64,000 bases of DNA, taken from NCBI GenBank assembly GCA_008638375.1, contig CM018048.1:4897440-4961439 (forward strand), read 5' to 3'. A model generated the notes under the pieces. It did no database searches. It had not been told where the DNA came from and worked only from the letters and a program-made list of their open reading frames with translations. Each line of letters starts with the position of its first letter. Position 1 is the stretch's first letter. The DNA comes from Nyssa sinensis. Its lineage: Eukaryota; Streptophyta; Magnoliopsida; Cornales; Nyssaceae. The position numbers and the translations under genes are program-made. This document shows positions 46,161 through 58,843 of the stretch, one piece after another.

Positions 46161-48097
46161 TTATGCTACGGCTTCAGAGTCAGTTGGGGCAGGCACTTCT
46201 GTTGGGAAAAGTTCGGGAGGGGCCACTTCGTCACCCTCGATCGGAACCCCGGCCTCGGCTGGAGGGACTTCAGTACTTTCAATCCCTTTCAGATCAAGGT
46301 CGGGATACTTCACGAGGAGCTTGGATCTGAAGGTATCATACCCATGCTGGATCAGCTCTCCACACATCTCCTCGACCTCAGTCCTCATCTCTGCTTCGGT
46401 CTGAGCCTTGGTAGATTCGACTGCATCCTAAAGTTTCTGGATGGAGGCAGATTGGAAGTCATCAAATTTCTTTTGAAGCTCTTCCGACTTCCGAGCAAAA
46501 GAATCCCTCTTAGACTCCATGATTGCCAAGGAATTTGCCACTTCCCTCAGCCTCTCCTAGGCAGCAGAAGCGGCAGACTAAGCCGTTCCCAACTGCAGCC
46601 TAACCTCGTCCAGCTCGAACTGGAGTTTGTCCACCACTTTCGACTCCGAGGAAGTCTCCATCAGAGCGGCAAGGCTATGCATGGTCTGCAAGGTACAAAA
46701 CAAGCAAGTCAGAACAAATCAAAAAAAAAAAGGAAGAGAAATTCGGAAGTTACCTTGATCTGAAAGGACGTCAGCTCAGTCATCAGCTTGTCCGGCTTCT
46801 GCCACTTATACTTCTGAGGGCCGGCAGCCTAAAACTCCTTAAGAGCCTTCTTCGCGACTCAATAGCCGGAATCATTAGGCGTTTGGAAGGCTTCAACAAC
46901 CGCTTTTCCCTTCCCACTTCGCTTGTTCGGGACCACAGGGGCAGGGGGGACCACTGCCACAGGAGCTGGGACCTCCTTCTCATTCTCAGACGGAGTTCAG
47001 TCAAGAGAGGCGGAAAGCAACCTCTTCCTCTTTATTTGAAGGGGTCGCTCGGCAAGGGAAGAGGTCTCCCCCACCGTCTTCTTGGGGGCCCTAGCACCCA
47101 TTTGGTCAGTAGGGACTTCTTGAGATTCCCCGCCCGAGTATTGCCCTGATTGGCCGCCATTAGATTCTCTGGCGTGAGAATGGCTCTTAAGTCTCAGTTG
47201 CTGGGCTGGAGAAGCCTGCGATACTTACCCTGAAAATCAACCGTAAAGATTGACCTCTTCTAAGCACTCTTATCTGCACAGGAGACATAAACACAGTGGT
47301 TAGATAAGCAGTTCAGAAGTGAAAGCATAAACAGAAGCAGAATTGTTACAAAAGAGGGGGGTCTCACCCTTAAACCCCGTACTCCGGGAGAATGTTGAAA
47401 TCTGGTCCTGGAAGTCCTCCATCTCCCATCCTCCTCCTACGAATAAGTACCACTTCTTCCAAGTTTTATTAGAGGTCAGTACAAAGGAAAGAAGTCTGAA
47501 CCCCTTATAGAAAAACATGTAGAAGAGACCTTCCGACCTCATGTACTTTAGATCCATATTACTACAGATCAAGTCTAGGGTTACCTCGACATTATTCAGA
47601 TGCCCTAAAACTATAAACCCTAAAAAATGCCTCCAACTGTTGAGGTTGAGGTCGACAGGGCAGAGGTTAAACCAAGTGAAAAATTGCCTAACTAGATCTG
47701 GAAGAGGGAGCCTCAACCCCATCTCGAACCAGGCAACATAAACACAAATCTCACCCTCTTGGACATCAGAGGGGCGATCTAGGGGACCGAGGGCCCTACA
47801 GGTTACATTCTTTGGAAAACTAAAAGAGGATTTCAGGCCATCTAACATGGCTGGAGTCACGGCACTTTGCCCTTCCTCTTTTTGGGAAGACCGGCCAGAG
47901 GCCTCCCCAATTCTATTCCTAGGCTCTATGAATGCCTCTACAATCCTAACCCCCGAACTAGAGGAGGACTCCCCTAACCTATTTCTGGCATCACCGGAGG
48001 AATAACTGCCTACAGTTTGAGTATGAGACGACATAGTTGTCTCCAAAAAGCTTTGTGTGTCGTGGCCGATGCCCGACATCGTGTCTGAGGCCGACAT
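46161..48097 (-). pseudogene. antisense gene of the Tat element (putative gypsy-type transposon protein)
   Basis: On the minus strand the start is MSASDTMSGIGHD (ATG 48,097). A Ser-rich linker and then SFPKNVTCRALGPLDRPSD, ICVYVAWFEMGLRLPLPDLV, QFFTWFNLCPVDLNLNSWR and FLGFIVLGHLNNVEV resemble the family named putative gypsy type transposon (Transposase_28). The frame is open to 47,300. Further minus-strand segments follow: a basic/acidic linker near 46,780-47,150, then a probable coiled coil (46,420-46,640: ELDEVRLQLGTA, RLREVANSLAIMESKRDSF, SEELQKKFDDFQSA), ending ELIQHGYDTFRSKLL, KYPDLDLKGIES and PTDSEAVA with TAA. Frame changes between segments suggest introns; several TAG/TGA codons break it. 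Function unknown; such ORFs are a known but uncharacterised feature of Tat elements. Confidence 0.75.
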
Positions 48098-48298
48098 TGT
48101 AAAAGAAAAATTGACAGAGGAGGAGAAGAACGAAGAGAAATAAACAGAAAGCAAGCAAAGGGAAAACAAACCAAACCTGAGGACGATAAAGGACTCTTCA
48201 AAGTTCACTGGTTGCTCTGATTCGACAATGGCAGTATATCTCTCTCTCGAAGACAATGAAAATGGTGAGGGAAAGAGGCGTACCAAACCTCTCCCCCT

Positions 48299-48308
48299 CC
48301 TTATATAT
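48299..48308 (-). promoter_or_regulatory. TATA box of the antisense gene
   Basis: catatataagga on the minus strand, about 205 bp before the antisense ATG. The related fragment at 51.4-52.4 kb has tataaaaggg at the equivalent place, with a similar leader that looks spliced just before the ATG (there ttctgtttag|accATG). Confidence 0.55.
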
Positions 48309-48497
48309 GTTTTCAAGAATAGGGACCCACCAAGCCGAACCGTCATGGCAGTTGTGGGCAATGATGGCCTCGAAAGCCCAAGCGACGGCCTGGGCAATAA
48401 ATGACACGTCAACGGTCATCTCAAAAAATGGAAAGATAGGACGCGTGACTTTTTGGGAGCCCATAGCCCTAGTTACGTGTTGAGTTAAAACTAAGGC

Positions 48498-48514
48498 TTA
48501 GGGGGAGGAGTAGC
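48498..48514 (+). other. polypurine tract of the Gypsy element
   Basis: The purine-rich run tagggggaggagtagc directly precedes the 3' LTR, as needed for plus-strand priming. Confidence 0.8.
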
Positions 48515-49066
48515 TAATATACCACAAATTGACATACCAATCTCCATATGACACGTGTAACTACAAAGTAGCTAAAGCTCAGCCATTCAGAGCAGGTTTA
48601 AACACTTAGCCTCTAGAGCTACAAAGATCGAAAACCCATGCGATCCTCTGACTCACCTTCCACTCAGAAGTCTTACACAAGAGGGTTCCGAGCTCATTGC
48701 TGCCTTAAGCACCCTATCGAGCTAAGGATAAGGAAACAAAATTCAATAAGGAAACTGTCACTTACAGATATCAAGTGCAGTGTCCAACATAGTAACTGTT
48801 ATTCTCTGGTGATCAAATCCCTACTTTCATGACTCCAAATCCTAATCAACTCAGGAAATTCATAGCCTATAAATAAAATTCCAAGGTACGTTGTTTCATT
48901 CATGCTCATTCAATTACTTTCAATTACAGTTTTTCAATTCAGTTTATTAACTTTATCATCAGAACGGCTACCACCGGAGCCAACCCGGTGGCCCTCTAAT
49001 CTCTTTCTTTGAGTGTTTGGCAGGCGTAGAAGAGTGGAGCCCATTGATTAGAAAAATGCAACATCA
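48515..49066 (+). repeat. Gypsy 3' LTR
   Basis: 552 bp, TAATATACCAC...GCAACATCA. The terminal TG is now TA. Differences from the 5' LTR are mostly C/T and G/A. Confidence 0.95.
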
Positions 49067-49079
49067 CTTTTTATGAATA

Positions 49080-49640
49080 AATGTGAACTCTTTACTATTA
49101 AAATTGTTTACCGATCATTCTCCTATAGGCACTTGGGCCTCCCCTAGTATGGTGAGCTGGAAACTCCCCCCCACGAGTTGGATGAAGCTGAATACTGATG
49201 GCAGCTCCAAAGGGACCCTAGTTTGCTTTATAGGCATCAGTTCAAGCATTGTTGCGGAGTTGTGGGGCATTTGTGAATAACTCAAAATACTAATGCAAAG
49301 AGGAGTTCATAAGGTCGTTGTGGAGTCGGACGGCTTAAACACAATCTCCTTACTGAAGGGTGATGTCGAGAACCCTGAGCTGGAAGCAATGGTTAGGGAC
49401 AGCTTGGCCTATGCCGCCCATCTCCAAGCTTGTAGATTCACCCATACCTGCAAAGAAGACAACAAAATTGCTGATTGGATAGCGAACCTGGGCCAAGTGA
49501 GTCCCAAGAATCTTGTGGTTATGGAGAACCCTCCTGAGGGAGTTCTTTATTACTTGAAAGCCGACCGCACGTCTGTGGCTTTTGTGAGGGGGCAGCTAGG
49601 CCCCTGTTATTGTTGTTTTTTTTTTTTTTTTTTTTTTGCT
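49080..49640 (+). pseudogene. LINE RNase H domain fragment and 3' tail
   Basis: WMKLNTDGSSKG, then SSIVAELWGICE, a stop at 49,278, and KVVVESDGLNTISLLKG, MVRDSLAYAAHL, DNKIADWIANLGQ. This is the RNase H domain found at the C-terminus of plant L1-type LINEs and of free RVT_3 copies. Residues between DGSSKG and AELW are partly deleted. A run of about 20 T follows at 49,617. It abuts the Gypsy target duplication. Confidence 0.75.
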
Positions 49641-50439
49641 TTTCTATTTCTTCTTTCTTTCTGTGTTTATTTCCCTCTGACCCAAAAAAATATATTAAAA
49701 AATTTAAAATAATTTATTTGTACTTTATATTCGACCATCTAATAATGAATATCAACATATTAATATTATCTATTAATTAATAATTTTTTAAAGAGCCAAC
49801 TTCATTCTATAATAAGTACTTAATAATTTATATTTTATTATTTAATAATTTATATTTTAAAAAAGTATTTATAATATTAATTATTACAATAGAAAATTAC
49901 ATATACTTGTGTATATTAAGTTTTCTATTAATAAAAAATAACTTGGGAGCTTTTTTACAATATAAAATATGTATGCATATACTTTCAATGCTAAAAATTG
50001 TATAATTGACATAAAATATTTTTTATTAATAAAAATCATAAGAAAACTTAATAATTAATATTACTATTAATTAATAATTTTTAGTCTTCCAAGTTTATTA
50101 ATTTTTGGAGGGTCAATGGTATTGAAATGATTTTGCCCCTTCCTAAACAAACCTTTATTTGTAAAACTATACACAATTATTTTATTTTATTTTAATTATT
50201 CAATTTTCATCTTCTAAATAAAGTATGAGTATGCCAATTTTCAAACAATTAAGCAAGCACTGGATATGTGCAGGGTTACAAACTAGTGGGCCTGATTAAT
50301 ATATGGATGAATAAGTAGTGGGCTTAGTGAACGGCCCAAGTAATGACTTATATAGGTATTTGCCTTTGAATGTAAAGTGACTCCTCAAGGTAGTTTAATT
50401 TTTTAACCGTTTTTTTTTTTTAAGGATTTTGGCTTATAG
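49641..50439. other. AT-rich spacer
   Basis: Very AT-rich with taattaata words. No gene recognised. Confidence 0.5.
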
Positions 50440-51330
50440 TTGGGTCTGATATTATTGCAGCAGTTCAAGATTTCTTTCACTCTGCTACTCTTCTTTGCAG
50501 CATAAACTTTACAAATCTTGTTCTGATCTTTAAAGTTCATTGCCAATTGAATATGGGTCATCTGCGACCGATTAGTCTATGCAATGTTATGTATAAAATT
50601 ATTGGTAAGACGTTGGCCAATCGTCTGCGGGATGTCATGCCAATAGTTATTAGTAAGACTCAAAGTGCCTTTGTGTCGGGACGACAAATTACAGATAATG
50701 TTATTATCGCATAAGAGCTTTTTCATAATTTAAAGTCTTGTAAGGAGAAGAGGAGTTATTAAAGGCCTTGAAACTTGACATGAGTAAGGCTTACGATCGA
50801 GTCAAATGGGGTTTTATGAAGGCTATGTCGGAGAAGTTATAATTTTCTCCACAACAATGATGTGTGTTTCCATTTTTTCTTACTCGATTGTTATTATCGG
50901 GAATGTAAGGGTAGTCTTCAACCTTTCGGAAGATTACGTTTTTTGTATTTGATTTGTGCCAAAGGATTCTCTAAACTTCTTACTATGGTAGAGGTTCGTA
51001 AAGATATTGAAGGTATTCGAGTTAGTCAATATGGTCCTTTTATTAGTCACTTTCTCTATATAGATGACTCTTTTGTTTTCTGTAGAGCTTCCTTTTCCCA
51101 ATGTGCTTCTATCAACTCCTTGTTACAAGTGTATCAAGAAGCTTTGGGTCAGGAGATTGATTTTCAAAAATCCTATCAATTCTTTAGTAGAAACATTTCT
51201 AAAAAATTTTAGAAATTGTTGTCTAGGAAATTTTAGACCCATTACCTCTGGACCCTCCATACTCGGCATACTTTTGTGGAATGACCCTTTGATGATCTGT
51301 ATCCTGAAGAGCAAATTGAACATGTGTCAC
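50440..51330 (+). pseudogene. LINE (L1-type) reverse transcriptase fragment
   Basis: MGHLRPISLCNVMYKIIGKT, LANRLRDVMP, KTQSAFVSGRQITDNVIIA, then in shifted frames ALKLDMSKAYDRVKWGFM, YLICAKGFSKLL and ISHFLYIDDSFVFCRASFSQ. These are RT blocks of plant LINEs (RPISLCN, SAFVPGR, DMSKAYDR, FADD) in order. Frameshifts and a stop at 50,712 make it dead; the active-site box reads YIDD. No ORF1, endonuclease or poly(A) tail was found. Confidence 0.85.
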
Positions 51331-51419
51331 GCCACAAACATGATTATCAAACTATGTTATATCAACTACTCTCTCCCCCCCCCCCCCAAGCCTTAGTTTT
51401 GTAGCATACTTGAGTTGAA

Positions 51420-52364
51420 ATTAGGGTTTTTGAAATGTTACACACGTGCCAGTCAAAAATGCGCCGCTCGTATTCTAAGGAGATAGCCATTGATTTGACA
51501 TTTATTGCGTTAATCTCCGATTGGAATTACGAGGCCATCATTGCCTAAACTACTGTGGTGGTTCGGAAGTGACGCCCAACGTGGGCACCTATTGGGTTTC
51601 TATAAAAGGGGGTGATGTATAACTGCTCCCTTTTTCCACACTCTATCATTTTTTAGAGCTTTTGAACCACAAGGGAGACTCTAGCATTTTTGAATACTTC
51701 AAACTGGAAGAAAGATCTTCGAGTAAGGTGAACTCCAGCGTGCCAGGAAGAATTAACTCCGATCAAAGCTGCAGTCAGGTACGATTCTAAGAACATTCCC
51801 AGAATTCTCTTCATCATTTCCCCCATTTCTTCTACACTTCTTCATTTTCTGTTTAGACCATGTCTGCTTCTGACGCCCAGTCAGGTACTGGTCATGAGAT
51901 CGTAAAACATTTGGAGGTTGATGATCGAGTAGAAGCAGATCAAGTGGTTAGTAGCCCATCAAAAAACAAGAAAATAGTCCTGTGGGTAGTCCAGCTCCCT
52001 AATTCTGAGGTTAGGATAGTTAAGGCTTTCATAGAACCGAGGAACATAGGCAGGGAAACCTCTGGAAAATCCCACAAAATGGAGGAAGGTTAAAGCGTTA
52101 TGACTTAGAGCATAATAAATGCTTTGAGGGCTGCTTTTGATTTCCCTACAAATGTGTCATATAGGATACCTGAACCCATTGATCGCCCTTCCAGTGTTCA
52201 ACAAGGTGAGATCTGTGCTTACTTTGAGTGGTTTGAGATAGGGGTTCGGTTTCCCTTCCACCCTTTTATTAGGGAATATTTTAGTTGGTTTAAAATTTTC
52301 CCAGTTGACCTGAATATAAACAATTGGAGCCACTTGCTCAGATTTATAGTTGAAACTTGATGAA
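51420..52364 (+). pseudogene. fragment of a second Tat-element antisense gene with its promoter region
   Basis: Plus-strand sequence homologous to the minus strand of 47.7-48.5 kb. It has tataaaaggg (51,601), a leader with a GT...AG intron-like stretch (about 51,779-51,857), then MSASDAQSGTGHEIV from 51,860, VRIVKAFIEPRN, a stop at 52,091, then FPTNVSYRIPEPIDRPSSVQ, ICAYFEWFEIGVRFPFHPFI and LNINNWSHLLRFIV. It breaks off at about 52,364, where segmental copy 2 begins. The parent element lay in the opposite orientation to the 39-49 kb element. Confidence 0.75.
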
Positions 52365-53950
52365 TTCGAATATAGCAGGTCCGGATTTGAATTTAGACCT
52401 ATTTAAACTTGACGAATTCGAGTCTGAATCTTAGAGGATCTGTTCAAACCTGATCCATTTACGAACCTAAAACCATCCCAAGATTTAACAATTAACACCC
52501 CAGGCCAGAGTTCTGCAGCTTGTATACGGTTGGGCATTGATCAAGGAAAGAGAACCGTCGGAGAATGAAGAGAGGTGAGAGAATGAATTAAAGAGAGATG
52601 CTCATGTGAGGAGAGAGCAAGAAAGAAAGAAGCCAGCTTCCTATCTCGTAGCTAAGGTGGTAGTAGGCTGAGGGGGCATTTTTTTTTATTGGTGTGAGGT
52701 ATCACGTAATGCATCCAGCAGCGTTGTATGCCCTTTTTCTTTGGGCATACCGCTGAATCTTGTTTGGAGACATGAAAAGGTGGCTGCTGGGGACAGGAGA
52801 TTCACCAAAGAAGAATCCATGATTAAGATTGTAGAGTGGAAATATCAGTGGCCTTGGTCTCCCTTTTCTTCATAGAAGTGCTTGATTCCTTCAAGTACTT
52901 GGGTTACATATTCATAAGCTTCCATTAGAAATTGACAGGTCTTTCAAAGTAAAAAATACTACTAATTGCAGTTTCGTCAGGTCTATTTTTTAAATTTAAT
53001 ATTTTTATTTTTTTTATCCAAAACAACGAGACAGGTCATGATCAAAGTCGTTTTTCGTTATCTTTTTTCGTTTAAGTCTTTAATTAATTATTTTTACCAT
53101 ATATGAAAAGTTTTAGATTGTTATCTACTTCACAAAAATCAAAACGAGATGTAACTTGTGACTATCTTCTTCTTCTTTTTTTATCTATTTTTTAATATAA
53201 GATCACGGATTTCATTTTTATAATTTTATTATTATTCCTATAAAAAAAAATATAAAAATTAGTAATTTCGTATTCTGTCTTTTCCATCAATCCGAATTGA
53301 CTTTCAAAAACTTTTGAGTGAAAATTTCTTAATAGATATTGATATACTTTCAAATTATTTTGAAGGGTGATAATTAAAATCTATCATGGCAGGGGATTTG
53401 GGTGCATATCAGATGGTATAATACTTTTGATTTTTGTATAGACATCTGCAGTATACATCCATTGGATCATTCTCTTAAATATATTATAGTGTTTCTTTCA
53501 ATTATTATATAGTCAATGCACCATGCTTCGTGTTGTCTCATTTTTTTAATTAGATTAAATGTGTTTTCTTCAAATTGAAATTCATAACCAATTGCCAATA
53601 CAAAAGATTAGTCTAATGCAGATATCCAGTTAGTTAAAGCTCTCCAACTTACTGTCAGGACGAAAGCAAGGATTTATTTAAGTAGGGATAAACTTTGTTC
53701 TTTGTATTTGGTACTCGTTTAGATAAATTGTGAAAAAATATGATTTGAATTAAATAGTTATAAAAAAGTATTTTTGAATTAAGTTATTGAGTGTTTTGAT
53801 GAATGTATTTAATAACTTGTAATATTTGAATGAATTATTTTTAAGTATCACTGGATTACATTTTAAAAAAAAGTAACACTAGGCTATTTTTTTGAAAAAG
53901 TCTATTTTGAGTTATTGTGAATTCATTAAGTGCGGTCTATCTGTCGAACC

Positions 53951-54258
53951 AAGGGGTGCAAGGGGTGCAACTTGGGCGGACCAACTCGAGCCCTGTTCGC
54001 AAATTTTTAGTGTATAATCAAAATAAGAAAAAAAGATAACAATTTATTAAAGAAATTGTGAATAAAATATAAAAAATAGAATTAATAATCGGATTCGGGT
54101 TGAACCTGATACTCATAAATTTTAATTCGGGCTGAGTTCAGGTTGGATTTTCGTATTTAAGGTCAGGTTCAGACCGGATTCGAGTTGACAGTTTTAGAAC
54201 TTGGGTTAGGTTTGGACATGACTCAACTCGAGCCTAGCCCACCTGAGTTGCACCCCTA
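53951..54258. mobile_element. hAT-like MITE, copy in segmental copy 2
   Basis: Flanks gtcgaacc (53,943-53,950) and gctgaacc (54,259-54,266). The left end has a duplicated aaggggtgc. It shares the internal deletion with the 20,815 copy, not with the 22,364 copy. Confidence 0.75.
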
Positions 54259-54745
54259 GCTGAACCAAACATCCAACAAATCAAAAAAGTTCATTTTGAG
54301 TTTAAAAAAAGTCATTAAGTACAACCAATAAGTCAAACCAAACACAATCCAAGATCATAAATTTAAAAATTAAAGAATTACAAAAATGTAATATTGATTG
54401 ATAATATTTTTAATAAATTACTAAATTCATTGATATATATGATCTTACAAAATAGACACAGAGTCTTAAGAAAAAAAAAACCTCAAAAACTTTAGATCAT
54501 ATAAAAAATTCTTTAAAAAAATCTTGTATACAAGATTTAGAAGTGAAAAAATTCTGAACCATGAGGGCAAAGTTATAAATTAAAAGAATATATCTAAAAA
54601 TATTTTAAATAAAAAATTGAAGGGGACAGTTGACCCTCGATCATGGATGTGACCAAATAATATATATATATATATATAGAAAAAAAGATTTTAAATAAAA
54701 AATTGAAGGGGACAGTTGACCCTACACCATGGATGTGACCAAATA

Positions 54746-54845
<100 letters not shown>

Positions 54846-55645
54846 TGTCTATGAGTACTAGAGGAAAGGCTGAGGGTATGACTCTCATCCAGAGGGCCTA
54901 GAAGTTAGATCTACTAATTTCGTATGAAAAGGGGAAGTATGACCCTTTTTTTCCATGGCAAGGATCAAACTAGGGGCTCCATTTTTTTAAAAGAAAATTT
55001 ACACAATTGCTCTTGATTCAATTCTCATTTTGATCTAATTCTATTTGTTTTTTGTTTTTTTGTTTTACTGAATAAAAAAATAGCTTTATAAATTTATTTG
55101 ATAAGTCTCAAGTCCCATATCAAAAAGAGAATTACGATTCTCTATCGTTTGATTACAGCGATGAACGAGTGAAAATTATTTTGTGTATGTGCACTACTGT
55201 CGATTGTGTAAAAAAAAGAATTTTAACCACTTTATTTTTATTTTTATTTTTGACTAAATTCACAATTTAAATATTATTTTTAATATTATAACAACCATTT
55301 TTTCAAATGGATTCATTTAAGATGCATCAAAAATTTCTACCCTAATAAATTATATCAAAATGAATGAAACTATTCCATTGAAGAGGTCAACTACACCCCT
55401 TTGTCACATTTTTCTTTTAAAAAAATTTAGCAGTCCTGGCAGTACTAATATATTTATTATTCATCAAAGTGGATATAACTTACATGAATAATTTTTTAAA
55501 AAATTAAAAGGTTGGTCCATGAGACATCACTAAGGTCATGTTTGTTTGACGGATAAGATAAGAGGGGATTAATTCTTCCCATCACTAATAATAGAGGGAA
55601 TAATAGTAAATGAGACTATTAGTCCCATTGTACTAATATTATATA

Positions 55646-56108
55646 AAATTATACTGTCATTTTTTGAGATTTTAGAAATTACACTGAGATTCCTACTTTA
55701 TCTAAAAATATATAGATACCTCATTCCTATCATCTTTTTTTTTTAAATGATAAAACTGTCATTTTTATTTATTTATTTTTATATTTTTTTAATTTTAATC
55801 AAATTTTTTCTAATTTTTTTTTTATTTACAAACAAATTTAAAGTAAATAACTTATTTTTATTTTATATAAAAATAAATTTAAGATTTTTATCAATACTTA
55901 TTTGAAAATGAAAAAAAAAGTGAAAATTTAAAAAATTGGAAGAAAATATGTGAAAGGGATAGTATGTCATTTTAAAAAAAAAAATTAACTGAAGAGAGAC
56001 ATCTGTATATTATTATGTAAAATAGGAAAAGTTAATATAATTTTAAAACTTTTAAAAAAAGTCAATGTAATTTTCATAAATTTTAAAAAAAATTAGTATA
56101 ATTTACCC
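55646..56108. mobile_element. MULE-like MITE, copy 2
   Basis: Orthologous insertion to 24,265-24,796 with flanks tattatata and tactttata; shorter through an internal loss near the left end. Confidence 0.65.
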
Positions 56109-57683
56109 TACTTTATAACTCGTGTCAAATTATATAATCTCGTTTCAACGCAGAACTAAATTTTCATTTCAAACATAAAATAATTAACTTGAATATGATT
56201 ATTTAAAGAATCCGCTATTTTATCTTACAAACAAACAAGGCCTAATTGTAAGAAAGAGGAGGTTGGCTTGATTTTATATGTATTAGTAATAAATTCAACC
56301 ATTCTAGATGTGCTAGACCGTTATAAAATTTTAGAAAGACTTTTATGTTTGTTTAGGTTTTTAAACACAGATTTTTAGTTTTAAAACGTGAGATACGTGT
56401 TCGATTTGTAATTATTTTTAATCTTTTATAATTTAAATTATCATATCTAAATATATTTTTATAATTTTTAAAACATTAATTACAAAATATTTAGATTATG
56501 CACTCGAGTCCACTGCAAGGCCGGCTCCGGCTATGGCTCTAAGCTAAGGTGAAGCCACTAAAAGAAATTGCTTTAGGCTTCACACATCAAAAAGCCCTAA
56601 AAGTTTTATATACTTATAATATAATTTAATTTAAAGTTTAAGTTGTATAAAAATTTAATATTTATAAAAAAATAATTTATAAATAAAAGTTTAATTCTGT
56701 AAAAGACTTCAAATTTTATATATTTTTAATCTAATTAAATTAAAAGTCTAAAGTCATAAAACAAATTAAAAGTTTAAGATTAATAAAAATTTAACTTTAT
56801 TAAAAAGATTCATAAAAACTCTATAAAAAAATTTAAATCTATTAATAAATTTTTATTCGTATTATACTTTAATTTTTTATTATTATCTCTTTAGATAAAA
56901 AAAAAAATATGTAAAAATTATATTATTAGAGTTTTATTCAATATATAGTTCTCTTTTGTTGAAAAATAATTAAATTTTATATTATAAAAATAAATATAAT
57001 ATATATATATATATAAAAGAATCAAAGTCAAAAAAGCCTTTGTTGCTTTCTCAATCTTCAATTGTATAGAGCTGACTTGGTTCACGTAAGAAAGTAAGAA
57101 AACCATGATGCCGAGCAAATTAGGTCAATCATCGTATCATCTATGAATTATATTTTCTTAGAACTATTTTAAGTGTGTATACGCGACATGGGATTCGAAC
57201 TCTAACTTATCAGGTTCATTAGATTTGGCCAATCACTTACATGTGCATGACATGGGATTCGAACTCTAACCTATCTTGTGAAAAGATAGATTTTAATCAC
57301 CTCAATTCTTAGTAAATTAGATTTCTAATTTTAAGAAGAAAAAAATAATAATTTTTTCTCGAATAAACTAATTTATCGGAGATGAAAAAAATTCATCTTT
57401 GAGTTAATACCTATAGACTTTGACTCACCTAAAATTTTATCCCGGCCTACCTGTGGATAAATTATTTGTGTGCTTAATTCATTCTTAATTATAGAATTAA
57501 AAAAAGTTGAAAAAAGTGTAATAAATAAGAAATTAAATTAATAGTGGAATTTTATAAGGTTACTGCTTGGGCTTACGTTCGTGTCTACTCACAGACTTGA
57601 CTAATTTAAAACAGAAAATCAATTGAAATTTGGAAGTTTGAAACTGAAAAGCTGAAATAATTTGCCTTACTTAACATCCAACA

Positions 57684-57692
57684 GTGTGTGTG

Positions 57693-57723
<31 letters not shown>

Positions 57724-57833
57724 GTATGTATATATATAGAGAGAGAGAAGGACAGATTATAAACTCACTATTGGAGAATAAAAAAAATAATCAAAAGATT
57801 CAAAACTTAGAAAAGTCTTCAGTCTTATTCACG

Positions 57834-57870
<37 letters not shown>

Positions 57871-57894
57871 ATATATATATATATATATATATAT
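57684..57894. repeat. paired microsatellites upstream of the paralogous exon 1
   Basis: (TG)n(TA)n(TGTA)n(GA)n at 57,684-57,749 and (CT)n(TA)n at 57,836-57,894, the counterpart of 26,092-26,281. Here a later 503-bp insertion separates the pair from exon 1. Confidence 0.8.
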
Positions 57895-57960
57895 GCTGTG
57901 AGTTATGAGGGGCAAGTAAAAGTAATCTTAACTTAATTGTAGTTATTGCTACTATTAATT

Positions 57961-58463
57961 AGGGGTGTCATGTGAATTCGTGTTATCGTGTCATATTCGA
58001 CTCGTGTCAAAGTATACATATTTAAAAATGTGTAAACCCAAACTCGATACTATTAATTAATTGTGTCAAAGTTATACGTGTTGACATACTTAATCCGTCT
58101 ATTTTAATTTTATTTTTTAAATAAAAAAATTTACCTATCTTTTAATATATATAAATAATTTTCAAGTTTAGTAATTTTAGATATAAGCCAAATCAAAGTA
58201 GAAACCTCTTTTATAAATAAAAAATCTCAAAACCGTGATAAATATTTAATGTGAGATGAATTACCATAACTCATAGTATATTTTATAATTAAACGTGTTA
58301 AGTCGTGTTAAACGGGTTGACACTAGTAAAACTCAAACCCGACTTGTTTATTAATCGTGTTATACGTGTCAACCCGTTTCTCACTCAAACTCATTTATGT
58401 TAAACCAAACACATTAATTTTGTATCGTGTTCGACTTGTGTTGTATTAAAAATTGACACCCCT
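57961..58463. mobile_element. hAT-like MITE in the copy-2 promoter region
   Basis: 503 bp with perfect inverted ends AGGGGTGTCA and TGACACCCCT, flanked by attaatt and attaata. Copy 1 has the uninterrupted site at about 26,338-26,352. Its interior carries cgtgtt/cgtgtca words typical of a common plant hAT-type MITE. It ends about 147 bp upstream of the ATG at 58,610. Confidence 0.85.
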
Positions 58464-58609
58464 ATTAATAATATCATTTAATTAAGATAGAAAGGCTGTG
58501 CAACTAGCTAGAAAAAAAGAACCAATTGAATTTGATCAATTGTTAATAAGGAGACTATAGATAAGCACGAGAAGTAGATACAAGCAAGATTCGATTCATT
58601 GGAGAGGCG

Positions 58610-58843
58610 ATGGATAAAGGAGGAAGCAGTAACAATATTAAGGCGGATGATAAGTCGTTGGAGACAGGCGGTGGTCAACACCACCACCTCCTCTTCCGGC
58701 AGGTTCTTAGGATTACCCTGTTATGCACGGTGATTGCTGTTTCATGTCTCGTTCTATATCATTCGGCCTATCCTTTCCAATTCTTGCCCAGCTCCTTCTA
58801 CAAACCAGCCTCCTCCGCTCGCGGCGGAAACCTCTCTTCTCCG
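58610..58843 (+). CDS. paralogous nucleotide-diphospho-sugar transferase, exon 1 only
   Basis: 78 codons, nearly identical to 26,501-26,746: same ATG context, same membrane span (VLRITLLCTVIAVSCLVLY), same phase-0 donor (ccg|gtaagt). It lacks one Gly in the N-terminal run and three residues (LDH) in the His-rich stretch; Ala16-like is Lys. No frame break. Intron 1 continues to the end of the window; in copy 1 exon 2 lies 6.45 kb downstream, so here it would fall beyond 64,000 if the gene is complete. Whether it is a gene or only a duplicated 5' end cannot be decided from this window. Confidence 0.7.

Larger units (their letters stand above)
38851..49066 (+). mobile_element. Ty3/Gypsy LTR retrotransposon, Tat lineage, near full length
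   Basis: 10,216 bp between the perfect 5-bp target duplication CTTTT (38,846-38,850 and 49,067-49,071). Both LTRs are 552 bp and differ mainly by transitions. Order: 5' LTR, primer site, gag, protease, RT, first RNase H, second RNase H, integrase, 60-bp minisatellite, spacer, antisense gene, polypurine tract, 3' LTR. The Gypsy order with two RNase H domains and an antisense ORF between pol and the 3' LTR is the hallmark of Tat elements. The whole gag-pol keeps one reading frame (39,392-45,160) with only nonsense codons and no frameshift. Confidence 0.95.

Noticed and set aside
46097..47149. Plus-strand ORFs in the 3' part of the Gypsy element
   Set aside because: They are shadows of the antisense gene, whose minus-strand peptides show the coiled coil and defined C-terminus.
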